Assembly (NCBI GenBank): GCA_018240985.1
Contig: JAFEER010000297.1
Location: 1-38,395 of the forward strand
Length of the DNA: 38,395 bases
Direction: 5' to 3'
Source of the DNA: Pseudomonadota bacterium
GTDB lineage: Bacteria; Pseudomonadota; Gammaproteobacteria; Burkholderiales; Burkholderiaceae_C
The notes under the pieces were generated by a model, which saw only the letters and a list, made by a program, of their open reading frames with translations, had not been told where the DNA came from and did not search any database. Both the position numbers and the translations under genes were made by a program. Shown one piece after another: positions 14,542 through 23,623 of the stretch. Each line of letters starts with the position of its first letter. The first letter of the stretch is position 1.

Positions 14542-15341
14542 GGAAAAACCTGGTGCATGGTGGCAGTGACGAGGCGGGCATCTGCCAGGCGCTGCGCCAG
14601 CAGGGGCAGCACCTGCGTGATGACCGGCTGGCCGTCGTCGCTCAGCGCCGCGTGGCCGTCGTGCAGCAGCAGGATGTCGCCGTCGGCCAGCTGGCGCGTC
14701 AGGCGCTGCAGGACGAGCGCGGCATCCGTTGTGCGCGTGTCGTAGCCGCGGCGCGTCCAGCTCGCCAGCTGCAGATCGAGGCGCGTGAGCACCGGGTCGA
14801 GAAATACATTGCGCAGCCCCGCCGTCGGGCGGAAAAAGCGCGGCGCCTGGCCGCTGGCGTCTTGCAGCACGGCCTGTGCGCGGGTGATGTCGGCGGCCAG
14901 GCGCCGCGGGCCGAACAGCGACAGCGCGTGCGAGTGGCTGTAGCCATGGTTCTCCACGCGGTGGCCCTGGGCGACGATGGCCCGGCACAGTGCCGGGTGG
15001 CGCTCGGCGCGGTGGCCGATGAGGAAGAAGCTGGCCTTGAGCCTATGCGCTGCCAGCAGGTCGAGTACGCGCGGCGTGACCTCTGGATCCGGGCCATCGT
15101 CAATGGTCAAGGCAATGCGCCCGCCAGCGCCCTCCAAGGCAGCCGGCAGGCGGGTGATGTTGGGCCCCAGCGCCTGCGAGCGCGGCAGCAGCCCCAGCGT
15201 GGTCACCAGCGCGTGGTTGGCCGCCACCGCGCCCAGCGCCCAGGGCCAGAGCGCGGGCACGGCCAGCACGCCGGCGGCGGCGCCCGCGTGCAGCAGGGCC
15301 GATCCGGCGAGCAGCGGCGCGGGGCGCCAGCGGCGCGGCAT
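14538..15341 (-). CDS. Polysaccharide deacetylase (CE4) family protein
   Basis: A 267-residue protein with a hydrophobic N-terminal segment (about 8-52, one or two membrane helices) followed by a NodB domain. TIDDGPDPE (79-87) gives the metal and catalytic aspartates D81-D82, and NHGYSH (131-136) the two metal histidines; RPTAG near 178 is the third family motif. It should hydrolyse an N-acyl bond, probably on a glycan or sugar head group outside or at the inner membrane. The ATG at 15341 shares its A with the upstream stop (TGATG), which decides against the in-frame ATG at 15389. The role in aryl polyene lipid processing is inferred from position only. Confidence 0.85.
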   Translation of the reverse strand: MPRRWRPAPLLAGSALLHAGAAAGVLAVPALWPWALGAVAANHALVTTLGLLPRSQALGPNITRLPAALEGAGGRIALTIDDGPDPEVTPRVLDLLAAHRLKASFFLIGHRAERHPALCRAIVAQGHRVENHGYSHSHALSLFGPRRLAADITRAQAVLQDASGQAPRFFRPTAGLRNVFLDPVLTRLDLQLASWTRRGYDTRTTDAALVLQRLTRQLADGDILLLHDGHAALSDDGQPVITQVLPLLAQRLADARLVTATMHQVFP

Positions 15342-15982
15342 CAGGCCGCCCCCTGCCGGCGCGCGATCCAGGCCAGGGCGCTGCGCCACAGCGGGCGCCA
15401 GGCGGGCCAGTCATGGCCGCCGTCCCCCACATGGCGCTCGGCCTGGGGCAGCTGTTCGGCCAGCGCGGCCATGCCGGCGGCAAAGCGATCGTCCCGCCCC
15501 CAGGCTATGAAGCTGGCGAGCGGCGGCTGACCCGCGCGCAGGCGGCTCCACAGTTCAAACTCGGGGTCGGCCCGTTGTTCCGACGTGGGCTGCCATGACG
15601 CCAGGCCACCGGCGCGCGCGATGGCGTTGGTCGTCAGCCGGCTGCCCGAGTAAGGGGCGATCAGGCACAGGCCGGCCAGGCCCTGGGGCGCGCGCTGCGC
15701 CTGCAGCAGCGCCAGCAAGCCGCCGAGCGAGATGCCGGCGAGCCATAGCCGCCGGTACTGCCCCGCCAGCGGCGCCAGCACCTCGGCGGCAAGCAGCTGC
15801 TGCGCGTCGCGCTGGCCCGTGGGGTCGATGTGCAGATCCGGCACCAGCAGGTCGAGCGCCACGCCGCTGGCCTGCAGCAGCGCGGGCAGGCCGGCCTGCT
15901 CCACGTCCGCGGGGTGCATTTGCGCGCCGGGCAGCAGCACCAGCACATCGTTCGCCCTTAGAGGGTAATGGCGCTGTTCCAT
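15341..15982 (-). CDS. Alpha/beta hydrolase
   Basis: A 213-residue alpha/beta hydrolase. The nucleophile elbow GISLGG (83-88, S85), an acid in AWGRDDRFA and a terminal histidine in GGHDW make a full catalytic triad. The ATG at 15982 shares its A with the exporter stop (TGATG); a GTG at 15985 is an alternative one codon upstream. In E. coli-type aryl polyene clusters a separate thioesterase (ApeK) is present; no such gene is seen here, so this hydrolase may release or edit the acyl chain instead. That is inference; an esterase acting on the finished lipid is equally possible. Confidence 0.75.
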   Translation of the reverse strand: MEQRHYPLRANDVLVLLPGAQMHPADVEQAGLPALLQASGVALDLLVPDLHIDPTGQRDAQQLLAAEVLAPLAGQYRRLWLAGISLGGLLALLQAQRAPQGLAGLCLIAPYSGSRLTTNAIARAGGLASWQPTSEQRADPEFELWSRLRAGQPPLASFIAWGRDDRFAAGMAALAEQLPQAERHVGDGGHDWPAWRPLWRSALAWIARRQGAA

Positions 15983-18315
15983 CACGCCGGCCTCTGAGGC
16001 GGAATCAACGCCGCCGCCACCAGCATGGCCAGCAGCACGCCGGGCGCCACGGTGCTGCCCAGCGCCTGCAGCACCGGCACGCGCGACAGCGCCAGCGCGC
16101 CAAAGCCGATGGCGGTGGTCAGCACCGCCGAGCCCATGGACAGCCAGACGTCGGGCGACAGGCCGCCGTCCATCTGGATCTGGTCGAAGAACAGCGCGTA
16201 GTTGGAGCCCACGGCCACGATCAGCAGCAGCCCGACCAGGTGCAGCAGGTGCAGGCGCACGCCCAGCAGGTGCAGGCCGGCCACGACCAGCAGCACGGTG
16301 ACGCCCAGGGTCAGCAGCACCCGTCCCAGCCGCCGCGGGTCACGCAGCGTGAACGCCAGCAGCAGCGTGATGGCGGCCACGCCGCCCAGCGACAGCCAGA
16401 TCGCCTGGCGCAGGTAGTCGCCATACATCTGCTCGAACTCGCCCTTGAGGTCGATGACCACCGCCGCGCTGCCGGCCAGCGCCTGGCGCAGCGCCTGCAC
16501 CGGGATCTCGGCGTCGGCGCTGCCGGTGGGCGGGTGCAGCGGCAGCATGGCGCTAAAGCCCTGGGCGTTGTGCGACAGCAGCGCGTTCAAGGCCAGCGCC
16601 AGCGCCGTGCCGTCCAGATCCTTGGGTTGCAGCCAGGGCTGGTCACGCGCTGCGGCGACGGCGGCGATGAAGGGCTCCAGCCGCGTGGCGGACAGGGGCG
16701 CACCCTGCAGCGCGGCGGCCAGGCGCTGGCGCAGGTCGCCCGGCGCCGGCAGGGCGGCGACGCGCGCGGCCTGCGTGCGCTGGCTGGGCACGAAGCGCGC
16801 CGGGCTGTCAAAGCCGCCGATCAGGCCCTGATCCACCAGCGGCTGCAGGCGCGCGCCGGCGTCCTCGGCGCCCTGCAGCACGCTCTCCAACTCGGCGCCG
16901 CGCACCAGCACCAGGTAGCGCGCATCGGGCGCGCCCAGGTCGCTGCGCAGGCGGCTGTCGGCCTGCGCATCCTGCGCACGCACCATGGACAGGGCCGACA
17001 GGTTGTGGCTCCAGATGTCGCTGCGCTGCAGCGCCAGATAGGCGATGGCGAGCAACACCAAAACCAGCAGCGGCCAGCGCAGCCGCTGCGCGTGGGCCAG
17101 CCAGCCCTGCGTGCTGCGCGCGATCAGCCCCGGCGCGCCGACCTGCACGCCACGCTCGCCGACCAGGCGTGGCAGCACGAAGCGCGTCATCAGCGCCGCC
17201 GTGGCGACGCCCGAGAGCGCATACAGCCCGAGCTGCGCCAGGCCGGGGAAGCCGGCAAACAGCAGCGCGCCAAAACCCGCCACCGAGGTCAGCACGCCCA
17301 GGCGGATCGTCGGCCAGAAATGCGCGCGCCAGACAGAAAGCCCCACGCGGCCGGACTGGATGCAGAAGTAAATCGCGTAGTCCACCGCCTCGCCGATCAG
17401 CGCCGAGCCAAAGCCGATGGTGATGCCGTGCACGTTGCCAAATACCAGGCTGACGCAGACGATGCCGGCCAGCGCGGCCGTGGCCACCGGCAGCAGGCCC
17501 AGCGCCAGCGTGCGCGGCGAGCGGTAGACCCAGGCCAGCACCAGCGCGATGCCCAGCATGCCCAGGGTGGAGGTGCGTGAGACCTCGGTGCGCACGGTAT
17601 CGCGCGATTGCACGGCGAACCTGCCGGGGCCGGACAGCACCAGCGTGAGGCCCTGCGCCTGCGGCAGCGCATTGAACAGCGCGTGCGCCTGGGTGATGGC
17701 CTGCTCCTGCCCGTCGGTGTCCGACCCTCCCGCCCGGGTCTGCGCCAGCAGCAGCGCGCGGCTGCCGTCCTGCGCGGCCCAGACGCCATCCGTGAGGCGC
17801 GGTTCGCTGCCCGGCTGCAACCGCGTGAGCACCTCCAGCACCTCGCCGGTCGGGTCTTGCAGCAGAGTAGGCTTGAGCAGCTGACCCATGGGCGACGAGA
17901 TGATGTCGATGCTGCGATCGATCGCCGCGCGCAGCCCGGCCTCGGTGAAGCGCTCGGGCGTGACCGCCGGGCTCAGCTGGTAGCGCCAGCGCAGCAGAAA
18001 GTCGCGCTCGCTGGCCAGCGCGTCCATCTCGCCGTTCTGCACCGACTGAAACAGCTTGCTGTCCTTGAGCGCCAGGCGCAAGGCCTTGGAGGCTTGCGCG
18101 CGCCCGGCCTCATCGCCGCCCTCGATGGCCAGCATCAAGAGGCGCGAGACCGCCCCGTCCTGCAGCTGCTCGACCAGCACCTGCTGCTCGGTGCTGGGCT
18201 TGGACGGCATGAAAAACGACATGTCGGCCACGAAGCGGCCGTGCCAGACGATGGCCACGCCCGCGCCCATGGCCAGCAGCCACAACAGCAGGATGCGCAG
18301 GGGTGTGAACTTCAT
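15982..18315 (-). CDS. MMPL/RND-type exporter (ApeM-like)
   Basis: A 777-residue inner-membrane transporter of the MMPL/RND superfamily with two repeats of one helix, a large periplasmic domain and five further helices. GFGSALIGEAVDYAIYF (start near residue 300) is the central motif of the first half; the second half has VAVGSNYALFFDQ at the equivalent place. It probably lifts the polyene lipid from the inner membrane toward the periplasmic carrier encoded immediately upstream. The start overlaps the LolA-like gene (ATGA) and the stop overlaps the hydrolase gene, so the order carrier-exporter-hydrolase is one translational unit. The pairing with a LolA-like protein matches ApeL-ApeM in characterised clusters. 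Confidence 0.9.
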   Translation of the reverse strand: MKFTPLRILLLWLLAMGAGVAIVWHGRFVADMSFFMPSKPSTEQQVLVEQLQDGAVSRLLMLAIEGGDEAGRAQASKALRLALKDSKLFQSVQNGEMDALASERDFLLRWRYQLSPAVTPERFTEAGLRAAIDRSIDIISSPMGQLLKPTLLQDPTGEVLEVLTRLQPGSEPRLTDGVWAAQDGSRALLLAQTRAGGSDTDGQEQAITQAHALFNALPQAQGLTLVLSGPGRFAVQSRDTVRTEVSRTSTLGMLGIALVLAWVYRSPRTLALGLLPVATAALAGIVCVSLVFGNVHGITIGFGSALIGEAVDYAIYFCIQSGRVGLSVWRAHFWPTIRLGVLTSVAGFGALLFAGFPGLAQLGLYALSGVATAALMTRFVLPRLVGERGVQVGAPGLIARSTQGWLAHAQRLRWPLLVLVLLAIAYLALQRSDIWSHNLSALSMVRAQDAQADSRLRSDLGAPDARYLVLVRGAELESVLQGAEDAGARLQPLVDQGLIGGFDSPARFVPSQRTQAARVAALPAPGDLRQRLAAALQGAPLSATRLEPFIAAVAAARDQPWLQPKDLDGTALALALNALLSHNAQGFSAMLPLHPPTGSADAEIPVQALRQALAGSAAVVIDLKGEFEQMYGDYLRQAIWLSLGGVAAITLLLAFTLRDPRRLGRVLLTLGVTVLLVVAGLHLLGVRLHLLHLVGLLLIVAVGSNYALFFDQIQMDGGLSPDVWLSMGSAVLTTAIGFGALALSRVPVLQALGSTVAPGVLLAMLVAAALIPPQRPA

Positions 18316-18875
18316 TCCGCGATCGGGGTGATGACCAGCTCGGAGCGGTCGCCGTCGGCCTGCTGGTATTCGATGCGCCGCACCTGGGCGCCGCTGCCGC
18401 GCACGGTGATGCGCGTGACCAGCGCCTGCAGCTCGCTGCTGGTGGGCAGCAGCAGCAGCGTCCAGTCCTTCTGGCTGCCGGAGAGCTCCAGGCGGTAGTA
18501 TTTTTGTAGCGCCTCGCGGTTGCCGGACAAGGTGCTGCGCACACTTTCGATAAAAGCCATGGCCTCGGGGCGGCTGCCGATGTGCCAGGTCATGCTGTGG
18601 CCGTCACGCTCCACGGTGAGGGTGTTCTGCTCCAGCACCAGGGTTTCGCGGCGGGGTTTCAGGGTGTCTTTTTCCAGCCGGTCGGGGGGCGTGAAGCGCA
18701 TTTCGCCGCTGGAGACCACGGGGGCGTCCAGCAAGGCCACATGGCGCGTCTCGACAAAACGCGCGCGCCCGCCCTTGAACTGGGCCAGCTCGCCCATCAG
18801 CTGGTTGATGTCAAAGGCGGCATGTGCGGCCAGCGACGCGCCGGCGCACAGCAGGGCGATGAAAAAACGCTTCAT
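18312..18875 (-). CDS. LolA-like outer-membrane carrier (ApeL-like)
   Basis: A 187-residue periplasmic protein. The signal peptide MKRFFIALLCAGASLAAHA (1-19) has a clean AHA cleavage site. The mature part follows the LolA pattern: FKGGRARFVETRHV near the start, then GEMRFTPPDRLEK and later beta strands, with no lipidation cysteine. It should shuttle the lipid from the exporter to the outer membrane, as LolA does for lipoproteins. The ATG at 18875 overlaps the upstream acyltransferase stop (ATGA), which decides against the in-frame ATG at 18890. Confidence 0.87.
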   Translation of the reverse strand: MKRFFIALLCAGASLAAHAAFDINQLMGELAQFKGGRARFVETRHVALLDAPVVSSGEMRFTPPDRLEKDTLKPRRETLVLEQNTLTVERDGHSMTWHIGSRPEAMAFIESVRSTLSGNREALQKYYRLELSGSQKDWTLLLLPTSSELQALVTRITVRGSGAQVRRIEYQQADGDRSELVITPIAE

Positions 18876-19777
18876 TCGGGTGTCTGCCAAAAATCGTAGA
18901 AGTTGAACCAGTTCCAGGGCGAGTCGCGCAGCGCGCGTGCTATGGCCTGTACATAGGCCTGTTGGGCTGCAGCCATGGCCGCGCTGCGTTCGCTGCGCGC
19001 GACGGCGCGGAAGTCCGCGATGCGCTCGAAGCGGATTTGATAGCGGTTGCTGCCCAAATACAGCCCGGCCATGAAGAACACCGGCCGCTGCAGCAGTACG
19101 GCCAGGCGCCAGGGCCCGTCGGGGAAAGGGGCGGCATCGCCCAGCAGCGGCAGTCGCGTGCAGGCGTCCTGCGCGCCCAGGCTGCGGTCGGCGAGCAGGC
19201 CCACCAAATTCCCTTGCTCCAGCCGGTCGCGCACGGCCAGCATGGCATCCACATGGCCCAGGGCAATCACGTCCTGCTGCAGCTCGGGCGCGAGCGCCGC
19301 CAGCGTGGCGTTCAGCTTGCGCGCGTTGTCCGGGTACATGGCCATGGCCACGCGCAGGTTGCCGCGCTCACGGCCCATGGTGCGCAGCACCTCGAAGCTG
19401 CCCAGGTGCGCGCCCATCAGCAGCGCCCCCTGGCCATCGGCCAGCGCGGCGTGCAGTTCGTCCGCGCCCTGCACTTCGACATTGAACTGTGCGCCCCGGC
19501 CCTTGAGCAGAAACACCCGGTCGTGGATGGTGCTGGCAAAGCACAGCACATGGCGGTAGCGCTCGGCCCAACGTGGCGGCCGGCCCAGCACCCGCGTCAG
19601 ATAGGCGCGGCTGGCACGCGCCGCCTTGGGGGCGAGCAGCGTGAAATACAGCGCAATGCCGTACAGCACCAAGCGGCCCAGGCGGCGCCCGGCGGTGAGC
19701 GAAATCCACAGCATCAGCTTGATCACCCAGACCTGGCTGCGCTCGCCCTCCTGGGCCCAAGTGGCCGACTGGTTCAC
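18872..19777 (-). CDS. LpxL/HtrB-like lipid acyltransferase
   Basis: A 301-residue acyltransferase of the lipid A lauroyl/myristoyl transferase family, bound to the inner membrane by one N-terminal hydrophobic helix (about 20-48). The catalytic HLGSFE (H124-x4-E129) is intact, and the domain ends in NWFNFYDFW, typical of the family. It starts with GTG at 19777 overlapping the dehydratase stop (GTGA); no ATG fits the family start. Likely role: moving the polyene chain from ACP to a lipid or sugar acceptor, with ApeJ of E. coli as the closest functional parallel. A general lipid A function is unlikely in this setting. Confidence 0.87.
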   Translation of the reverse strand: MNQSATWAQEGERSQVWVIKLMLWISLTAGRRLGRLVLYGIALYFTLLAPKAARASRAYLTRVLGRPPRWAERYRHVLCFASTIHDRVFLLKGRGAQFNVEVQGADELHAALADGQGALLMGAHLGSFEVLRTMGRERGNLRVAMAMYPDNARKLNATLAALAPELQQDVIALGHVDAMLAVRDRLEQGNLVGLLADRSLGAQDACTRLPLLGDAAPFPDGPWRLAVLLQRPVFFMAGLYLGSNRYQIRFERIADFRAVARSERSAAMAAAQQAYVQAIARALRDSPWNWFNFYDFWQTPE

Positions 19778-20076
19778 ACCGCCTCCTGCTGCAGCAGGCC
19801 ACTGGCGACCAGCGCGTCGCCGGCATGGATGGCAAAGCGCTGCGCGGTGTCTGACGTGGCCGTGAAGCTCCAGCGCAATACTTCCCCCGGCCCCACGGGG
19901 CGCAGAAACTTGGCCTGGGCGATGCACCAGCGCCGGCCCGGCGGCAAGCTGCCCGCCAGCAGCAGGCTGCGGTCGAGCAGCACCACGCCGGGCACGATGG
20001 GGCGGCCCGGGAAATGCCCGGCCAAGGCCGGATGGCCAGGGGGGACGCGCCACTCGGCGGATATCTCAGCGGACAT
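19774..20076 (-). CDS. Short hot-dog dehydratase (ApeI-like)
   Basis: A 100-residue single hot-dog protein. GHFPGRPIVPGVVLLD (20-35) is the active-site segment of FabA/FabZ dehydratases, with H21 as catalytic residue. The protein is much shorter than FabZ and probably needs the longer dehydratase at 10977-11441 as partner, as ApeI and ApeP do. The ATG at 20076 overlaps the ligase gene by 11 nt; an in-frame ATG at 20112 lies deeper in that gene and is less likely. Its stop overlaps the GTG of the next gene. Confidence 0.85.
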   Translation of the reverse strand: MSAEISAEWRVPPGHPALAGHFPGRPIVPGVVLLDRSLLLAGSLPPGRRWCIAQAKFLRPVGPGEVLRWSFTATSDTAQRFAIHAGDALVASGLLQQEAV

Positions 20077-21400
20077 GGCGCTCGTACAGGTCTTCCAGCG
20101 TGCTGCGCGCAATCTTGCCGGTGGCGTTGTGCGCGATGGCGTCCACCAGCACCAGCGGCCGCGGCAGGAAGATGGGGTCGATGCGCGTGCGCAAGGCGGC
20201 CAGCAGCGCGGCGCGCTCCACCCCGGGGGCGACGACGAAGGCCGTCAGGCGGCCGACGCGATCCACGCCGTCTTCCTGGGGCAAAAAGAAGGCCGCGTCC
20301 TGCACGCCGGGCAGCGCGCGCAGCTGGTGGTTCAGGTAGGCCAGCGAGGTGCGCTTGCCCGCCAGGTTCACCATGTCGGCGTGGCGCCCCTGCAGCGTGA
20401 AGCTGCCGCCGGCCTGCAGCGCGATGATGTCGGCCAGCGCGATACGCCCCTCCACATGTCCGTCGCAAGCCCAGGTGGTGTCGCCCTCCTGCTCCAGGCG
20501 CACGCCGGGCATCAGCTGCCACTCGGGGCCGGCTGTGGTGCGGCGCGTGGCCAGCTGCGAGGACTCGGTGGAGCCGTAGATCTCGAACACCGGCGCGCCA
20601 AAGCGCGCCTCCACCTGCGCGGCCAGTTGCGCATCCAGCGGCGCCGTGGCCGAGAGCCAGCGCGCCACCGGCGGCAGCTGCACGCCCGAGGCCAGCACGC
20701 TCGCCATGTGGTAGGGCGTGGTCACCACCATCGCCGGCGCGGGCACGGCAGCGAGTGCGTCGACCAAGTCCTGCGGGTAGAAGGGCTTGCCGCTCCAGAA
20801 GCTGCAGCCCCCGTGCAGTGCGAGCAGGAAGGTGGATTCAAACCCGAAGGCATGCTGCGCCGGCACCGTGCCGACCAGCACATGGGGCTGCTCCAGTAGC
20901 CCCAGCGCCACGGCCTCGGTGCGGCCGTTGACGGCCAGCTTGCCCCAGGTCTTGGCATGCGGCTGGGGCATGCCGGTGGAGCCGGAGGTGAACAGGATGG
21001 CCACCGTGGCATCTGCCGCAATGCACGGGATGGCGCTGCAGGGGCGCTGCGCCAGCGCGTCCAGCGCGGGCAGTGCGTGCCCCGGCAGCTCCGGCGGCAG
21101 CGGCGTAGGCGCGTCGGTAATGGCAATGGCGCCGGGGTAGTCCAGCGCCAGCTGGCGCAGCGTAGCCTCGGACTGCGACGAGGGCTGCAGGCTGACGCGG
21201 CCCGAGAGCGCGCAGGCGGCGAGCAGCACGGCATAGTGGTAGCGGTCTTCGCACAGGTTGACGAGGTGGCGGCTGGCTGGCAGCCAATCCGCCAGCGCCT
21301 GCGCGTCGGCGCAGTAGCGCGCCACGCTGACCGGCCCCTGCGGGCGCCAGGCGAGGGTGTCGTGCAGCGAGCGGTGGCTGACCAGGGGTAAGGCTGTCAT
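20066..21400 (-). CDS. AMP-dependent aryl/acyl-ACP ligase (ApeH-like)
   Basis: A 444-residue adenylate-forming enzyme. The phosphate loop FTSGSTGMP (137-145), YGSTES near 275-280 and the C-terminal lysine in ATGKIARS (about 426-433) are all present. In aryl polyene synthesis this enzyme activates the aromatic acid (4-hydroxybenzoate or a relative) and loads it on the ACP as chain starter. It is somewhat shorter than many acyl-CoA ligases because the C-terminal subdomain is compact. Start and stop both overlap neighbouring genes. No gene producing the aromatic acid is present in the window. Confidence 0.88.
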   Translation of the reverse strand: MTALPLVSHRSLHDTLAWRPQGPVSVARYCADAQALADWLPASRHLVNLCEDRYHYAVLLAACALSGRVSLQPSSQSEATLRQLALDYPGAIAITDAPTPLPPELPGHALPALDALAQRPCSAIPCIAADATVAILFTSGSTGMPQPHAKTWGKLAVNGRTEAVALGLLEQPHVLVGTVPAQHAFGFESTFLLALHGGCSFWSGKPFYPQDLVDALAAVPAPAMVVTTPYHMASVLASGVQLPPVARWLSATAPLDAQLAAQVEARFGAPVFEIYGSTESSQLATRRTTAGPEWQLMPGVRLEQEGDTTWACDGHVEGRIALADIIALQAGGSFTLQGRHADMVNLAGKRTSLAYLNHQLRALPGVQDAAFFLPQEDGVDRVGRLTAFVVAPGVERAALLAALRTRIDPIFLPRPLVLVDAIAHNATGKIARSTLEDLYERHVR

Positions 21401-22056
21401 GAAAGGCGATTCTGTGCAGAGGAGGATTGGCCACGCTGCGCCTGCCAGGCGCGCACCACGTCCTTGATGGCGGGGCGCTCCTCGGGCGCCAGCATGCGCC
21501 GGCGCAGCAGCATCTCCAGGCCGAAGAACAGGGCGATCAGCGGGCCAGTGAGCAGGTTGGCGTGCACCGACCAGACTTCGGCTGGCGCCCAGGCAAACAG
21601 CAGCGTGGAGACGAGTGCGTTGCCGGCCAGGAACAGCGCCCAGGCCAGCGTCACGCCGCGCGTATAGCGCTCAACCCGCGCACTCACCGGCCCCACGGCC
21701 AGCATGCGCGCCATGGCCGTGACCACGGGCTCGCGCCCCGGCGCCAGCGAGCGCGCAAAAAACACCGCCAGCGCCAGATGCGCGCCCAGGTGCTGCAGGT
21801 AGTACAGCCAGGGCAGATGGCCGCGCAGCCAGGCCCAGGTGAAGGCCAGCAGCACGGCAGCGGCCAACAGCAGTGCGCCGCTGGCGCGCAGCGGCCAGGG
21901 CGACTGCCAGGCGATCAGCAGCGCGCTAGCGGCCAGCGGCGCCACGGCGACGACGATGTGCAGGTCTGCCGGCCCGATGCCGCTGCTGGCCAGGTGGGCC
22001 GACAACGCCCACAACGCCAACAGCAGCGCGGCCAGCACGTTGCGCCAGTGGGTCAT
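21397..22056 (-). CDS. COG4648-type membrane protein (ApeG-like)
   Basis: A 219-residue protein with about six hydrophobic helices and a basic C-terminus. The order ACP, this protein, ligase is the one seen in aryl polyene clusters for ApeG, an inner-membrane protein of unknown reaction. The ATG at 22056 opens directly into the first helix (VLAALLLALWALSA), which decides against the in-frame ATG at 22134 inside the ACP gene. A 25-nt gap separates it from the ACP gene; its stop overlaps the ligase start. Confidence 0.8.
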   Translation of the reverse strand: MTHWRNVLAALLLALWALSAHLASSGIGPADLHIVVAVAPLAASALLIAWQSPWPLRASGALLLAAAVLLAFTWAWLRGHLPWLYYLQHLGAHLALAVFFARSLAPGREPVVTAMARMLAVGPVSARVERYTRGVTLAWALFLAGNALVSTLLFAWAPAEVWSVHANLLTGPLIALFFGLEMLLRRRMLAPEERPAIKDVVRAWQAQRGQSSSAQNRLS

Positions 22057-22081
22057 GGGCTTGGAGGCCGTGAACAGGCTC

Positions 22082-22354
22082 TCACTTGGTACGGTGCGCG
22101 GCGATGTGCGTGGCCAGCGCGTGCAGCGAGGCAAAGATCTGCTGGTTGTGCTCGTTGTCCGACTTGAGCTGAAAGCCGTAGCGCTTGGAGACGACGAGTG
22201 CGATCTCCAGCATGTCGATCGAATCCAGCCCCAGGCCGTCGCCGTACAGCGGCGCCTGCGGATCGATGTCGGCCGGCTGCACCTCCAGGTTCAGCGCTTC
22301 GACGATGAGGGCAGCCACCTCGGGCAGCAGGGTGTCGATAGGGGTCGTGGTCAT
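22082..22354 (-). CDS. Acyl carrier protein 2 (ApeF-like)
   Basis: A 90-residue acidic carrier protein. GLGLDSIDMLE (40-50) is the phosphopantetheine site, with S45 as the attachment residue. It follows the KS gene by 9 nt. Together with the other ACP gene at 23620-23865 it gives the two carriers usual for aryl polyene synthesis, one likely for chain growth and one for the starter or transfer. Confidence 0.9.
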   Translation of the reverse strand: MTTTPIDTLLPEVAALIVEALNLEVQPADIDPQAPLYGDGLGLDSIDMLEIALVVSKRYGFQLKSDNEHNQQIFASLHALATHIAAHRTK

Positions 22355-22363
22355 GGGAAAAGC

Positions 22364-23623
22364 TCACTGGGAGGGCGCCTGGCGGAACGCGAGCACCGCG
22401 TTGCTGCCGCCAAAGGCAAAGGAATTGGACAGGGCCGCGCGCACGCGCGCGTTGCGCCGGCCCTCAAAAACATGATCCACGCCGGCGCAGGCCGAGTCCA
22501 GCCGCCCGGCCAGGTGCGCCGTGGGCGGCAGGGCCTGCTGGCGCAGGGCGAGCACCGTGGCCAGCGCCTCGATGGCGCCGGCGGCGCCCAGCAGGTGGCC
22601 GTGCATGGATTTGGTGGCGCTGACCGCCAGGCGCGGCGCATGCGCACCAAACACCTGCTTGATGGCGTCGATTTCGATCGGGTCGCCCTCGGGCGTGGAG
22701 GTGCCATGGGCGTTGACGTAGTCCACGTCTTCGGGCTCAAAAGCCGCTTCGGCCAGCGCCGCGCGCATGGCGCGCGCCTGACCGGCGGCGTCGGGGCGCA
22801 CCAGGTGGCTGTGGTCGCAGCTGGCGCCATAGCCCACCATCTCGGCGTGGATGGTGGCGCCGCGCTGCTCGGCGTGCTCCCAGTCCTCCAGCACCAGGGC
22901 GGCGCCGCCCTCGCCCAGCACCAGGCCGGCGCGGTCTTGCGCAAACGGGCGGCAGGCCTGATAGGCGGCATCGCCCACGTCGGGCGAGAGCAGCTTCATC
23001 GCCAGCCAGCCCTGGGCCACGCCATAGGTTTGCGTGGCGTCGGAGCCTCCCGTCAGGATGAGCTTGGCGTCGCCCGCGCGGATGCGGCGGAACGCCTCGC
23101 CAATCGCCACCGCCGACGAGGCGCAGGCCGCCGTATGGCTGGAGCTGACGCCACCTAAAGCCAGCTGGATGGAGATGTGCGCGTTCACCGCATTGCCCAT
23201 GCTCATCACCACCGACAGGGGCGAAATGCGCTGGCGGCCGTTGAGCCACATGTCCTTGTAGCCGCGCTCGAAGGTCTGGATGCCGCCCAGCGCCGTGCCC
23301 CACAGACAGCCCCAGTCGTCGCGCGATTCGCCCTCGGCAGGCTGGCGCGAGAGGCCGGCGTCAAGCCAGGCGTCAAACGCCGCCGCAAGCCCGAGCTGGG
23401 AGAAGCGCTCCATCATCGCCGCCAGCGGGCCGCCCAGGGCGGAGCGCGCGTCAAAACCGCGGCAGCTGACGAAGGGCATGGACAAGGGGCGCGGCACGTC
23501 GTCGGTCTGCAGGTGGTACACGGCCGACTCGCCCTGCAGCAGGCGCGCAAAAAAATCGGGCAGGTCGCCGCCATAGGGACTGACCAGCCCGAGCCCGGTG
23601 ACCGCGACGCGCCGGGGCTTCAT
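22364..23623 (-). CDS. Beta-ketoacyl-ACP synthase (ApeR-like)
   Basis: A 419-residue FabF-type condensing enzyme with a full triad: C167 in AACASSAV, H306 in AHGTSTPEGD and H343 in SMHGHLLGAAG. The N-terminus RRVAVTGLGLVSPYG is typical of the family. It is one of two complete ketosynthases in the cluster; in characterised systems the stand-alone KS (ApeR) has a role in early elongation, while ApeO works with the CLF. It lies between the two ACP genes, overlapping the first by ATGA. Confidence 0.92.
   Translation of the reverse strand: MKPRRVAVTGLGLVSPYGGDLPDFFARLLQGESAVYHLQTDDVPRPLSMPFVSCRGFDARSALGGPLAAMMERFSQLGLAAAFDAWLDAGLSRQPAEGESRDDWGCLWGTALGGIQTFERGYKDMWLNGRQRISPLSVVMSMGNAVNAHISIQLALGGVSSSHTAACASSAVAIGEAFRRIRAGDAKLILTGGSDATQTYGVAQGWLAMKLLSPDVGDAAYQACRPFAQDRAGLVLGEGGAALVLEDWEHAEQRGATIHAEMVGYGASCDHSHLVRPDAAGQARAMRAALAEAAFEPEDVDYVNAHGTSTPEGDPIEIDAIKQVFGAHAPRLAVSATKSMHGHLLGAAGAIEALATVLALRQQALPPTAHLAGRLDSACAGVDHVFEGRRNARVRAALSNSFAFGGSNAVLAFRQAPSQ

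Noticed and set aside
15595-17580. Open frame of 661 codons on the plus strand
   Set aside because: It is antisense to the MMPL exporter and composed of Arg/Gln/Ala-rich sequence typical of a shadow frame.
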